Assembly: GCA_002388905.1 (NCBI GenBank)
Contig: DGNJ01000065.1
Coordinates: 1 to 5,262, forward strand
Length of the DNA stretch: 5,262 nucleotides
Reading direction: 5' to 3'
DNA from: Cellvibrionales bacterium UBA4495
Lineage (GTDB): Bacteria; Pseudomonadota; Gammaproteobacteria; Pseudomonadales; Porticoccaceae
In this document: piece by piece, positions 1 to 5,262 of the stretch
Layout: each line of letters starts with the position of its first letter
Position numbering within the stretch: position 1 is the stretch's first letter
Program-made: the position numbers and the translations under genes
The notes under the pieces: generated by a model
Seen by the model: the letters and a program-made list of their open reading frames with translations, nothing else
Database searches by the model: none
What the model was told of the DNA's origin: nothing

Positions 1-836
1 TGCGCGTGGTGCACAGCGAGGCCCATTTGTTGAAAGCGGTTTCCATTACCCAGTCCGAGGCGCAATCGGCGTTCGGCGACGCCACGGTCTATATGGAGAA
101 ATATCTGGAAAACCCCCGACACGTGGAAGTCCAGGTGCTGGCCGACGGTCAGGGCAACGCCATCCACCTTGGCGACCGGGACTGCTCCCTGCAGCGCCGC
201 CACCAGAAGGTACTCGAGGAGGCGCCGGCTCCCGGCATTCCCCAGGCGGCCCGTGAAAAAGTCTTCGAGGCCTGTGTCAATGCCTGCATCGACATTGGCT
301 ACCGGGGCGCGGGCACGTTCGAGTTTCTGTATGAGGACGGCAACTACTATTTCATCGAAATGAACACCCGGGTCCAGGTGGAACACCCGGTTACGGAAAT
401 GATTACCGGCGTCGACATCGTCAAGGAGCAACTGTTGATTGCCAGCGGCCTGCCCCTGAGCTTCAAGCAGGAAGACATCCTGTTTCGAGGCCACGCTTTC
501 GAGTGCCGCATCAATGCCGAGGATTCGAAAACCTTTATGCCCAGCCCGGGCAGGGTTACCAATTACCACCCGCCGGGGGGCAATGGGGTCCGGGTCGATT
601 CGCACCTTTACTCCGGCTATACGGTACCGCCTTACTATGACTCCCTGGTGGCCAAGATCATCACCTACGGCAAGGACAGGCCCGCCTCTCTGGCGAGGAT
701 GGGCAATGCCCTGGACGAACTGATCATCGAGGGCATCAAGACCAATACCGACCTGCAGCGGGAACTGGTCACCGACGCCGGTTTCAAACAGGGATGTGTG
801 AACATTCACTACCTGGAAAAGCGGCTTGGACTATAG
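1..836 (+). CDS. accC: Biotin carboxylase subunit of acetyl-CoA carboxylase (3' part; 5' end outside window)
   Basis: This is the ATP-dependent enzyme that carboxylates biotin on BCCP (AccB), the first half-reaction of malonyl-CoA formation in fatty-acid synthesis; it is cytoplasmic. The first two bases are the end of a Met codon equal to E. coli Met169, so the residues up to about 168, including Lys116, Lys159 and the glycine-rich loop, are missing. From there the protein aligns with E. coli AccC as I remember it without gaps, to residue 446 of about 449. Visible key residues in E. coli numbering are Glu201-Lys202, His209, Gln233, His236, Lys238, Glu276, Glu288, Arg292, Gln294-Val295-Glu296 and Arg338. 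Motifs include RRHQKV, GAGTFEF and [13 protein letters not shown]. Every active-site residue in the visible part is intact, so the enzyme should be functional. accB is expected just upstream. The stop is TAG, and prmA follows after 15 nt without a terminator, which suggests cotranscription. The GTG at position 6 is an internal Val codon, not a start. Confidence 0.97.
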   Translation, partial: RVVHSEAHLLKAVSITQSEAQSAFGDATVYMEKYLENPRHVEVQVLADGQGNAIHLGDRDCSLQRRHQKVLEEAPAPGIPQAAREKVFEACVNACIDIGYRGAGTFEFLYEDGNYYFIEMNTRVQVEHPVTEMITGVDIVKEQLLIASGLPLSFKQEDILFRGHAFECRINAEDSKTFMPSPGRVTNYHPPGGNGVRVDSHLYSGYTVPPYYDSLVAKIITYGKDRPASLARMGNALDELIIEGIKTNTDLQRELVTDAGFKQGCVNIHYLEKRLGL

Positions 837-851
837 CCTGCAGCGCAGATA

Positions 852-1733
852 ATGCCCTGGGTTCAGCTTCACCTGACCAGCGATCGCGACACGGCGCCGG
901 TGCTGGAGGACCGCCTCCTGGCCTGCGGCGCTCTGTCGGTCACCCTGGCGGACAGTGAGGACGAGCCCATTCTGGAGCCCGGGGTCGGCGAAACACCCCT
1001 GTGGCAATCCGTCAGAATCACAGGCCTTTTCGAAGCGGATATCGACCGGCGGACCGTGACCTCCGCTATTGCCGATATTGCCGGGACCCGCGCCGCGGAT
1101 CCGGTCTGGGAAACCCTGGCCGACCGGCCATGGGAGAGGACCTGGATGGACGACTTCGCACCCATCCGCTGCGGTGATCGCCTCTGGATATGTCCCAGCT
1201 GGCAGTCGCCACCCGATCCGGGGGCCGTCAACCTGGTTCTCGACCCGGGCCTGGCCTTCGGTTCCGGCACTCACGCCACCACCTTTCTGTGCCTGCAGTG
1301 GCTGGACGGCCAGGACCTGGCCGGCAAGACCGTCATTGATTATGGCTGTGGCTCCGGCATTCTCGGCATCGGCGCCCTGCTGCTGGGCGCCGACCGGGTG
1401 ATCGCTGTGGACAATGATCCCCAGGCGCTGCTCGCGACGCGGGACAACCTGCATCGCAACGGTCTGGACACCGACAGGCTGACCGCCTGGCTCCCCGACC
1501 AGATGCCCACGGCAACGGTGGATATCCTGGTGGCCAACATCCTCGCCGGCCCCCTCATTGAACTGTCGGCCCTATTAGAGGGCAGGCTGAAGGCTGGCGG
1601 TCGGCTCTGCCTGTCGGGTATCACCGGGGAACAGACGGAGGCGGTCGTCGGCGCTTATCCGGGCATTCACTTCGATTCGCCGGTATGCAGGGACGAATGG
1701 ACACGACTGACCGGAGTCAAGACAGGAACCTGA
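852..1733 (+). CDS. prmA: Ribosomal protein L11 methyltransferase PrmA
   Basis: PrmA transfers methyl groups from S-adenosylmethionine to the alpha-amino group and lysine side chains of ribosomal protein L11, in the cytoplasm. The 293-residue protein has the same length as E. coli PrmA. The N-terminal substrate-recognition domain (about residues 1-55, starting MPWVQLHL) is followed by a linker with WERTWMDDFAP (94-104), then a class I Rossmann methyltransferase domain. That domain shows LDPGLAFGSGTHATT (130-144), SAM motif I VIDYGCGSGI (161-170), an acidic residue at the end of strand beta-2 (AVDND, 185-189), NILAGPL (229-235) and LSGI (254-257). All are characteristic of PrmA. The start at 852 is chosen because MPW.QL is the usual family N-terminus. 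No clear Shine-Dalgarno sequence precedes it, so translation may be coupled to accC, whose stop lies 15 nt upstream. It probably shares the accBC transcript. In E. coli prmA lies between panF and dusB; here the DUF3426 gene separates it from dusB. Confidence 0.96.
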   Translation: MPWVQLHLTSDRDTAPVLEDRLLACGALSVTLADSEDEPILEPGVGETPLWQSVRITGLFEADIDRRTVTSAIADIAGTRAADPVWETLADRPWERTWMDDFAPIRCGDRLWICPSWQSPPDPGAVNLVLDPGLAFGSGTHATTFLCLQWLDGQDLAGKTVIDYGCGSGILGIGALLLGADRVIAVDNDPQALLATRDNLHRNGLDTDRLTAWLPDQMPTATVDILVANILAGPLIELSALLEGRLKAGGRLCLSGITGEQTEAVVGAYPGIHFDSPVCRDEWTRLTGVKTGT

Positions 1734-1766
1734 GACGAGCCAGCACCCGCCGCGGCAAAACCAGCC

Positions 1767-1810
1767 GGCAGCATCGTACCGGTCTTGCTGCCATCGTAGA
1801 ATAAGACCGG
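1767..1810 (+). promoter_or_regulatory. Interleaved inverted repeats: candidate H-type pseudoknot or operator dyad in the leader of the DUF3426 gene
   Basis: Two perfect inverted repeats interlock. Stem 1 pairs GGCAGC (1767-1772) with GCTGCC (1787-1792). Stem 2 pairs CCGGTCTT (1779-1786) with AAGACCGG (1803-1810). Read as RNA this has H-type pseudoknot topology: loop 1 is 6 nt (1773-1778), there is no gap between the stems, and loop 3 is 10 nt (1793-1802). These sizes look sterically possible. Both loops begin with the same hexamer ATCGTA. Stem 2 ends 13 nt before the Shine-Dalgarno sequence of the next gene. No T-run follows, so it does not look like an intrinsic terminator. Stem 2 could instead be a DNA operator flanking the -10-like hexamer at 1797. 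The repeats are seen directly; any function is inference. Confidence 0.45.
1797..1802 (+). promoter_or_regulatory. Possible -10 hexamer for the DUF3426 gene
   Basis: TAGAAT matches the sigma-70 -10 consensus at five of six positions and lies 36 nt before the start codon of the next gene. No good -35 sits at 16-18 bp upstream (best match two of six) and there is no extended TGn motif, so this is weak. It lies inside the spacer of the 8-bp inverted repeat 1779-1786/1803-1810, so a protein bound to that dyad would cover it. The gene may instead be read from the accC-prmA transcript. Confidence 0.22.
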
Positions 1811-1823
1811 ATGCGGCCACAAA

Positions 1824-1829
1824 AAGGAG
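1824..1829 (+). promoter_or_regulatory. Strong ribosome binding site that fixes the DUF3426 gene start
   Basis: AAGGAG lies 8 nt before the ATG at 1838 and is the best Shine-Dalgarno match in the window. It lies downstream of the earlier in-frame ATG at 1811, so it argues for 1838 as the real start. Confidence 0.85.
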
Positions 1830-1837
1830 TCAGCCCC

Positions 1838-2947
1838 ATGACGGAAAGGGTCACCCGCTGCCCCAGTTGCCAGGTCGCCTTCCGGGTCTCCGGCACCCAG
1901 CTCAGGGCCGCGAACGGGAAAGTTCGCTGCGGGGCCTGTTTCCGGATTTTCGACGCCCCGGAGAACTTCACCGACGTACCCTCCCTGGGCCCGAAAGCCG
2001 CACTCCGGGTGCGGGATGACCAGAGCCACGCCCCCGCAACCGGCCTGGCGGGAGACAATTTTGCCGATGCAGGCTTTCCCGCTATTGCCCTGTTCGGAAC
2101 CGACGACTCCGAGGACGACGACTGGGCGGAGCAAGTCGCCCCCCCGACAGCCGCCCCACCCCCTGAGCGCCCCTCAATTGCGCCCGAATCGGCCGATGCC
2201 GGCGAAGATTATATCATCGGCGCCGGTCCTCTGGACCCGGAAGCCTTCTCGGCACCACCAGCGGCGAAGGTGCCAGCAGAGCCTCTCCGCCTGCCCACGG
2301 AGGGCACCCTTGCCGAGGAAACTGGTCACTCCGGGAAAACAACAGCACAGGAGCCGTCCGAAACGAAGGCCGCGGGCATAGGAGAATTGCCCGAAACCGT
2401 AAATGCACCGGCAGATATCCTGCCACTGACGCCCGCCGGGGAACTCCCCGAAGAGGCCCCGCCTGCGCCAGGGAACCGCCGCCGGCAATGGCGCTGGTTA
2501 GCGGTGGCCGCCTCGGCACTGCTGCTTCTGGGGTTTCAGTGGGTCTATTTCAATATCGGCCGGCTGGCCATGGATCCGGACTATCGAACCGCCCTGTCAG
2601 TATTTTGTCGAGCTACCGGCTGCACGTTGCCACCGCTTGCGGACAGGACTCAGATCGATGCCACCCAGCTCGCGGTGCGCAGCCACCCGGAACGACGCGG
2701 GGCGTTATTGGTGGACGCCACCCTGGTCAACCGCGCCGACTTCGATCAACCCTTCCCGCCTCTGACCCTGACTTTCCGGGATCTGCAGGGGCGAATGGTG
2801 GCAAGGCGTACCTTTGCACCCGAAGAATACCTGCGGGGTGAAGCGCAAGGCGTCAAATCCATGCCCCGGGGACAACCGGTAAAGCTGGAACTGGAGATCG
2901 TCGATCCCGGCGAAGAGGCAACCTCCTATGCGCTTACGCTGGACTGA
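1838..2947 (+). CDS. Zinc-ribbon and DUF3426 domain membrane protein of unknown function
   Basis: The 369-residue protein has four parts. (1) An N-terminal MJ0042-type zinc ribbon (about residues 5-38) has Cys8/Cys11 and Cys31/Cys34 as the expected zinc ligands, with the typical text CPSC..AFRV and VRCG.C...F. (2) A long, low-complexity linker rich in Ala, Pro and Glu (about 60-215) has an acidic patch DDSEDDD (89-95) and two GELPE copies. (3) One membrane segment lies at about 220-240, preceded by RRRQWR (214-219), which predicts a cytoplasmic N-terminus. (4) A C-terminal DUF3426 domain (about 241-369), predicted periplasmic, has FCRATGCTLP (Cys257, Cys262) and a beta-rich stretch ending near FRDLQGRMVARR and FAPEEYL. 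I know no established function for the family, so none is given. A gene of this kind between prmA and dusB is usual in Pseudomonas-type genomes. The start at 1838 follows the AAGGAG at 1824; the ATG at 1811 would add nine residues before the zinc ribbon. A likely terminator follows at 2988, so this appears to be the last gene of its unit. Confidence 0.88.
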   Translation: MTERVTRCPSCQVAFRVSGTQLRAANGKVRCGACFRIFDAPENFTDVPSLGPKAALRVRDDQSHAPATGLAGDNFADAGFPAIALFGTDDSEDDDWAEQVAPPTAAPPPERPSIAPESADAGEDYIIGAGPLDPEAFSAPPAAKVPAEPLRLPTEGTLAEETGHSGKTTAQEPSETKAAGIGELPETVNAPADILPLTPAGELPEEAPPAPGNRRRQWRWLAVAASALLLLGFQWVYFNIGRLAMDPDYRTALSVFCRATGCTLPPLADRTQIDATQLAVRSHPERRGALLVDATLVNRADFDQPFPPLTLTFRDLQGRMVARRTFAPEEYLRGEAQGVKSMPRGQPVKLELEIVDPGEEATSYALTLD

Positions 2948-2987
2948 TCACTTCCCACAACCACCCGTTTTCGGCTTCCGGATGACC

Positions 2988-3021
2988 AAAGCCTCCCCTG
3001 GGGGGACCGGTGGCCTTTTTT
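2988..3021 (+). terminator. Probable intrinsic terminator after the DUF3426 gene
   Basis: TCCCC (2994-2998) pairs with GGGGA (3002-3006) around a 3-nt loop. The outer GCC (2991-2993) can pair with GGC (3012-3014), and AAA (2988-2990) with the first T residues. A run of six T residues follows at 3016-3021. The stem is broken by a 5-nt bulge (3007-3011), so it is imperfect, but a GC-rich hairpin running into a T-run 40 nt after a stop codon is typical of a Rho-independent terminator. It would separate the accC-prmA-DUF3426 unit from dusB-fis-purH. Confidence 0.55.
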
Positions 3022-3044
3022 AGCGGCGCCGGGGAAGGTATTAT
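3017..3044 (+). promoter_or_regulatory. Probable sigma-70 promoter of the dusB-fis(-purH) unit, with GC-rich discriminator
   Basis: TATTAT (3039-3044) matches the -10 consensus at five of six positions and stands out as AT-rich in a GC-rich setting. A poor -35, TTTTTA (3017-3022, three of six), lies 16 bp upstream and overlaps the T-run of the preceding terminator. The bases after the -10 (ACCCGC, 3045-3050) form a GC-rich discriminator, and the expected start region (3050-3060) is entirely pyrimidine. Both features recall the E. coli dusB-fis promoter, which is under stringent control and starts with CTP. The -10 also lies in a small dyad, GGTAT-T-ATACC (3037-3047). The leader to the dusB start would be about 40 nt. 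The sequence is seen; promoter activity is inferred. Confidence 0.5.
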
Positions 3045-3081
3045 ACCCGCCCTTTCCCTCTGACAAACGCGGCGGCAACAC

Positions 3082-3085
3082 GAGG
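3082..3085 (+). promoter_or_regulatory. Ribosome binding site supporting a TTG start for dusB
   Basis: GAGG lies 7 nt before the TTG at 3093. In this frame there is no ATG or GTG between the TAG at 3021 and the conserved dusB coding sequence, so this site and the TTG are the only reasonable initiation signal. Confidence 0.6.
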
Positions 3086-3092
3086 CGCACCC

Positions 3093-4082
3093 TTGTACCG
3101 GATCGGCCATCACGTCATCGATAAGCAGACCATCCTGGCTCCCATGGCGGGGGTTACCGACCTGCCCTTCCGGCAACTCTGCCGCCGCTACGGTGCCGGC
3201 CTGACCGTATCGGAAATGGTCACCGCCGACACCCGCCTCTGGCATTCGAGCAAATCCCGGTCACGACTGCCTCACCTGGGGGAGCCGGGACCGCGGATGA
3301 TCCAGATCGCCGGCGGCGATCCGGCCATGCTCGCCGGGGCCGCCCGGCAAAATGTCGAGCTGGGTGCCCAGATCATCGACATCAATATGGGCTGTCCCGC
3401 CAAGAAAGTCTGCCGCAAGGCAGCCGGCTCGGCCCTGCTGCGCGACGAGAATTTAGTGACCGAGATCCTCAGGGCCGTTGTCGCAGCCGTGAACGTCCCC
3501 GTCACCCTGAAAATCCGCACCGGCTGGGATCCCGAGCACCGCAACGGCGTCGCTATCGCCCGCATTGCCGAGGATTGCGGCATTGCCGCCCTGGCAGTGC
3601 ACGGCCGCACCCGGGCCTGCCGTTTCGAGGGTCGGGCAGAACACGATACTGTCGCCGGCATTGTCGATGCCGTTTCCATCCCGGTGTTTGCCAACGGCGA
3701 TATCACGGATCACGTCCAGGCCCGGCAGGTGCTGGAATACACCGGAGCGGCAGCGGTGATGATAGGGCGTGCGGCCCAGGGCGCGCCCTGGATATTCCGC
3801 GAAATCAATCAATACCTGGAAACCGGAGAGCCGCCGGCGCCGGTCGATCGCGCCGAGAAAGCCGAGACGCTGCTGAGTCACCTGGGAGCCCTGCATCGCT
3901 TCTACGGCGAACGGCGCGGGGTACGCATCGCCCGAAAGCATGTGGGCTGGTACCTGGATACCCTGCCCGGCGGCGCCGATCTGCGCCGCGCCTTCAATCG
4001 CCTCGACGAACCCGGCTGCCAATATCGAATGCTCAGGGATTACTTCCATCATACGACAGAGAATCGGGAACAAGCCGCATGA
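3093..4082 (+). CDS. dusB: tRNA-dihydrouridine synthase B
   Basis: DusB is an FMN-dependent, NADPH-using enzyme that reduces uridine to dihydrouridine in the tRNA D-loop; E. coli DusB acts at U17. The 329-residue protein matches E. coli DusB (321 residues) nearly throughout. The TIM-barrel domain (about 1-240) shows [15 protein letters not shown] (16-30), QIAGGDP (71-77), [13 protein letters not shown] (94-106) with catalytic Cys101, LKIRTGW (139-145) with FMN-contacting Lys140, VHGRTR (169-174), ANGDI (200-204) and [12 protein letters not shown] (224-235). The C-terminal helical tRNA-binding domain includes [11 protein letters not shown] (278-288). Translation starts at TTG 3093, giving MYRIG, equivalent to the MRIG start in E. 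coli. The last bases overlap fis as ATGA (4079-4082), so fis translation is probably coupled. All expected catalytic and FMN residues are present. The base composition drops sharply in the last 60 nt, just before fis. Confidence 0.96.
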   Translation: MYRIGHHVIDKQTILAPMAGVTDLPFRQLCRRYGAGLTVSEMVTADTRLWHSSKSRSRLPHLGEPGPRMIQIAGGDPAMLAGAARQNVELGAQIIDINMGCPAKKVCRKAAGSALLRDENLVTEILRAVVAAVNVPVTLKIRTGWDPEHRNGVAIARIAEDCGIAALAVHGRTRACRFEGRAEHDTVAGIVDAVSIPVFANGDITDHVQARQVLEYTGAAAVMIGRAAQGAPWIFREINQYLETGEPPAPVDRAEKAETLLSHLGALHRFYGERRGVRIARKHVGWYLDTLPGGADLRRAFNRLDEPGCQYRMLRDYFHHTTENREQAA

Positions 4083-4375
4083 CCGCCGCCAATAAATTCA
4101 CATTAAAGGCCGATGCCGACCTCCCCGAAGAACCACTGCCCTACCGCCAGCACTCCCTTCGGGAGCATGTACAGACGGCCCTGGAGCACTATTTCGCCCA
4201 ACTCGACGGCCAGCCCGCCACCGACCTGTACCAGATGGTCCTCCAGGAAGTGGAATCACCGCTGCTCGAGGCCGTCATGGACTACACCAGCCGCAACCAG
4301 AGCAAGGCGGCGGAAATGCTGGGGCTCAACCGGGGCACACTGCGCAAGAAACTGAAACAGTACGACCTGATTTAA
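4079..4375 (+). CDS. fis: Nucleoid-associated DNA-binding protein Fis
   Basis: Fis is a homodimeric nucleoid protein that bends DNA, activates rRNA and tRNA promoters, represses its own promoter and is most abundant in early exponential growth. The 98-residue protein has exactly the E. coli length. The core helices (about 27-70) include [12 protein letters not shown] and [16 protein letters not shown]. The helix-turn-helix (74-94, [18 protein letters not shown] onward) keeps Asn84, Arg85, Thr87, Lys90 and Lys91, the residues that contact DNA in E. coli Fis. The first 25 residues differ from E. coli and contain three prolines and an acidic patch, so the beta-hairpin arms used by E. coli Fis to activate Hin/Gin recombinases may be absent. 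The start ATG overlaps the dusB stop; GGGAA (4066-4070) is a weak Shine-Dalgarno sequence. Early codons are AT-rich (4091-4107), which favours initiation. It is cotranscribed with dusB, as in E. coli, and probably with purH. Confidence 0.97.
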   Translation: MTAANKFTLKADADLPEEPLPYRQHSLREHVQTALEHYFAQLDGQPATDLYQMVLQEVESPLLEAVMDYTSRNQSKAAEMLGLNRGTLRKKLKQYDLI

Positions 4376-4381
4376 CGTTAA
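4372..4381. repeat. Perfect 10-bp palindrome over the fis stop codon
   Basis: TTAACGTTAA spans the fis TAA stop and begins the 30-nt fis-purH gap. It is followed at once by a small inverted repeat, CCGA-cca-TCGG (4382-4392). The AACGTT core is shared with LacI/PurR-family operators, but the outer bases of the E. coli PurR box do not match. It could be chance or a protein-binding site; too short to act as a terminator. Confidence 0.4.
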
Positions 4382-4405
4382 CCGACCATCGGACACCGAC
4401 TGCCC

Positions 4406-5262
4406 ATGACTGACAACCTCGCACCCGTGCGCCGCGCTCTTATCAGCGTCTCCGACAAGACCGGCATCGTGGAATTTGCCCGTGCCCTGACGGACCTGGC
4501 CGTGGAAATCCTGTCCACCGGCGGCACCTTCCGCCTGCTCCGGGAGAACGGCATCCCCGCCGTGGAAGTTTCCGACTACACCGGGTTTCCGGAAATGATG
4601 GACGGCCGCGTCAAGACCCTGCACCCGAAAGTACACGGCGGCATCCTGGGTCGGCGTGGCACGGACGATGCGGTCATGAAGGAGCACGATATCCGGCCCA
4701 TCGACATGGTGGTCGTCAACCTCTACCCCTTCGAGGCCACCGTGGCCGACACGGACTGCGACCTTCCCAGGGCCATCGAGAATATCGATATCGGCGGGCC
4801 CACCATGGTGCGCTCCGCAGCCAAGAACCATAGAGACGTGGCCATTGTCGTCGATACCGCCGACTACCAGCCGATCCTCGATGAACTCAAGGTCAACGAC
4901 GGCCGGCTTGCCTACGAGACCCGCTACCGGCTCATGGTAAGGGCCTTCGAACACACCGCCCGCTACGATGGCATGATCGCCAATCACTTTGGCGCCCGCC
5001 CCTTCAACTTTGAACCGGGCAACCAGCAGCGCGATTTTTCCGACACGCTCAATCTGCAATTGAGCAAAAAGCAGGAAATGCGCTACGGCGAAAACCCTCA
5101 CCAGAAAGCCGCCTTCTACGTCGAGGAAGCGGGCCCCGGGGCCTGCATCGCCTCTGCCCGGCAATTGCAGGGCAAGGCGCTGTCCTACAACAATATCGCC
5201 GACACCGATGCCGCCCTGGAAACGGTCAAGCTCTTCAACGAGCCCGCCTGCGTCATCGTCAA
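4406..5262 (+). CDS. purH: Bifunctional AICAR formyltransferase / IMP cyclohydrolase (5' part; 3' end outside window)
   Basis: PurH catalyses the last two steps of purine synthesis, formylation of AICAR by 10-formyl-THF and cyclisation to IMP, in the cytoplasm. The frame is open to the window edge: 285 codons plus two bases, against about 529 residues in E. coli. The IMP cyclohydrolase (MGS-like) domain, about 1-150, shows SVSDKTG (14-20), STGGT (37-41), [18 protein letters not shown] (57-74), NLYPF (105-109), [16 protein letters not shown] (127-142). Lys70, Tyr107, Asp128 and Lys140 correspond to active-site residues known from the human enzyme. The AICAR transformylase part begins near 200, with [14 protein letters not shown] (225-238) and [16 protein letters not shown] (255-270). 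The final AA would start the Lys of the catalytic Lys-His pair. The start is set by ...[11 protein letters not shown], matching E. coli MQQRRPVRRALLSVSD; no good Shine-Dalgarno sequence is visible. It follows fis by 30 nt with no terminator; purD would be expected downstream. Confidence 0.95.
   Translation, partial: MTDNLAPVRRALISVSDKTGIVEFARALTDLAVEILSTGGTFRLLRENGIPAVEVSDYTGFPEMMDGRVKTLHPKVHGGILGRRGTDDAVMKEHDIRPIDMVVVNLYPFEATVADTDCDLPRAIENIDIGGPTMVRSAAKNHRDVAIVVDTADYQPILDELKVNDGRLAYETRYRLMVRAFEHTARYDGMIANHFGARPFNFEPGNQQRDFSDTLNLQLSKKQEMRYGENPHQKAAFYVEEAGPGACIASARQLQGKALSYNNIADTDAALETVKLFNEPACVIV

Noticed and set aside
6..8. GTG at 6 as the start of accC
   Set aside because: It aligns with an internal residue (about 171) of biotin carboxylase; the frame stays open to the window edge.
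831..1454. Open frame of 207 codons on the - strand
   Set aside because: It lies opposite prmA, whose motifs are intact on the + strand; no family resemblance and no start signal.
1811..1837. ATG at 1811 as the start of the DUF3426 gene
   Set aside because: The strong AAGGAG (1824-1829) lies downstream of it and fits the ATG at 1838. The extra nine residues precede the zinc ribbon, where orthologues usually start directly.
1667..2134. Open frame of 155 codons on the - strand across the prmA-DUF3426 gap
   Set aside because: It overlaps two supported + strand genes and resembles nothing I recognise. It would need the regulatory gap to be coding in the opposite direction.
2948..3092. Fis binding site for autoregulation upstream of dusB
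   Set aside because: I tested 15-mers against the degenerate Fis consensus by eye and found only half-matches, around the T-run at 3016-3022. Not strong enough to report as a site.
3453..4073. Open frame of 206 codons on the - strand
   Set aside because: Shadow of dusB, in which every catalytic motif is on the + strand.
3575..4078. Upstream extension of the fis frame to 266 codons, as if Fis had a long N-terminal domain
   Set aside because: The extension is the shifted frame of dusB, Arg/Pro/Ser-rich and without domain features. The 98-residue start at 4079 gives exactly the known Fis length.
4369..4384. PurR operator between fis and purH
   Set aside because: Only the central AACGTT and one outer base agree with the E. 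coli PurR box; the flanking CGCA/TTCN positions do not match.
4256..5164. Open frame of 302 codons on the - strand
   Set aside because: It lies opposite purH and the end of fis, both strongly conserved on the + strand. Its translation has no recognisable domain. Long antisense open frames are common in GC-rich genes.
1..5262. Mobile elements, CRISPR arrays, tRNA or rRNA genes, integration sites
   Set aside because: No spaced direct repeats, terminal inverted repeats, transposase or integrase motifs, or tRNA-like cloverleaf were seen. Nearly all the sequence is conserved housekeeping coding DNA.

Overview
The window is GC-rich chromosomal DNA from a gammaproteobacterium. It holds six genes, all on the + strand: accC (3' part), prmA, a zinc-ribbon/DUF3426 membrane protein gene, dusB, fis and purH (5' part). 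The order accC-prmA-(DUF3426)-dusB-fis-purH is the arrangement I know from Pseudomonas and its relatives. In E. coli, purHD lies elsewhere and there is no DUF3426 gene between prmA and dusB. Fis ends in ...[13 protein letters not shown], and the other proteins are also close to the gamma-proteobacterial families. I would not name a genus from this alone. There are no mobile elements, tRNA/rRNA genes or CRISPR repeats, and no gene looks foreign.

Layout. Positions 1-836 encode biotin carboxylase from about residue 169 (E. coli numbering) to its end. After 15 nt, prmA (852-1733) encodes the ribosomal protein L11 methyltransferase, probably in the same transcript. A 104-nt gap (1734-1837) follows. 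It holds two interleaved inverted repeats that can be drawn as an H-type pseudoknot, a -10-like hexamer and a strong Shine-Dalgarno sequence. Next is the poorly characterised zinc-ribbon/DUF3426 gene (1838-2947). The 145-nt gap 2948-3092 carries a likely intrinsic terminator, then a likely promoter with a GC-rich discriminator, so a new transcription unit begins there. That unit is dusB (TTG start, 3093-4082), fis (4079-4375, overlapping dusB as ATGA), and purH after 30 nt (4406 to the window end, cut just before the AICAR transformylase catalytic Lys-His).

How the genes work together. The left part is growth-related housekeeping: the first step of fatty-acid synthesis and modification of ribosomal protein L11. 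The right part combines tRNA dihydrouridine synthesis, the growth-phase nucleoid protein Fis and the last two steps of IMP synthesis. In E. coli the dusB-fis promoter is under stringent and growth-rate control, and the promoter-like element here has matching features. Fatty-acid, translation and purine functions are thus clustered around a growth-responsive regulator.

Most of the window is ordinary and well conserved. The parts worth a second look are the structured leader of the DUF3426 gene, that gene itself, and the control elements around dusB and fis.
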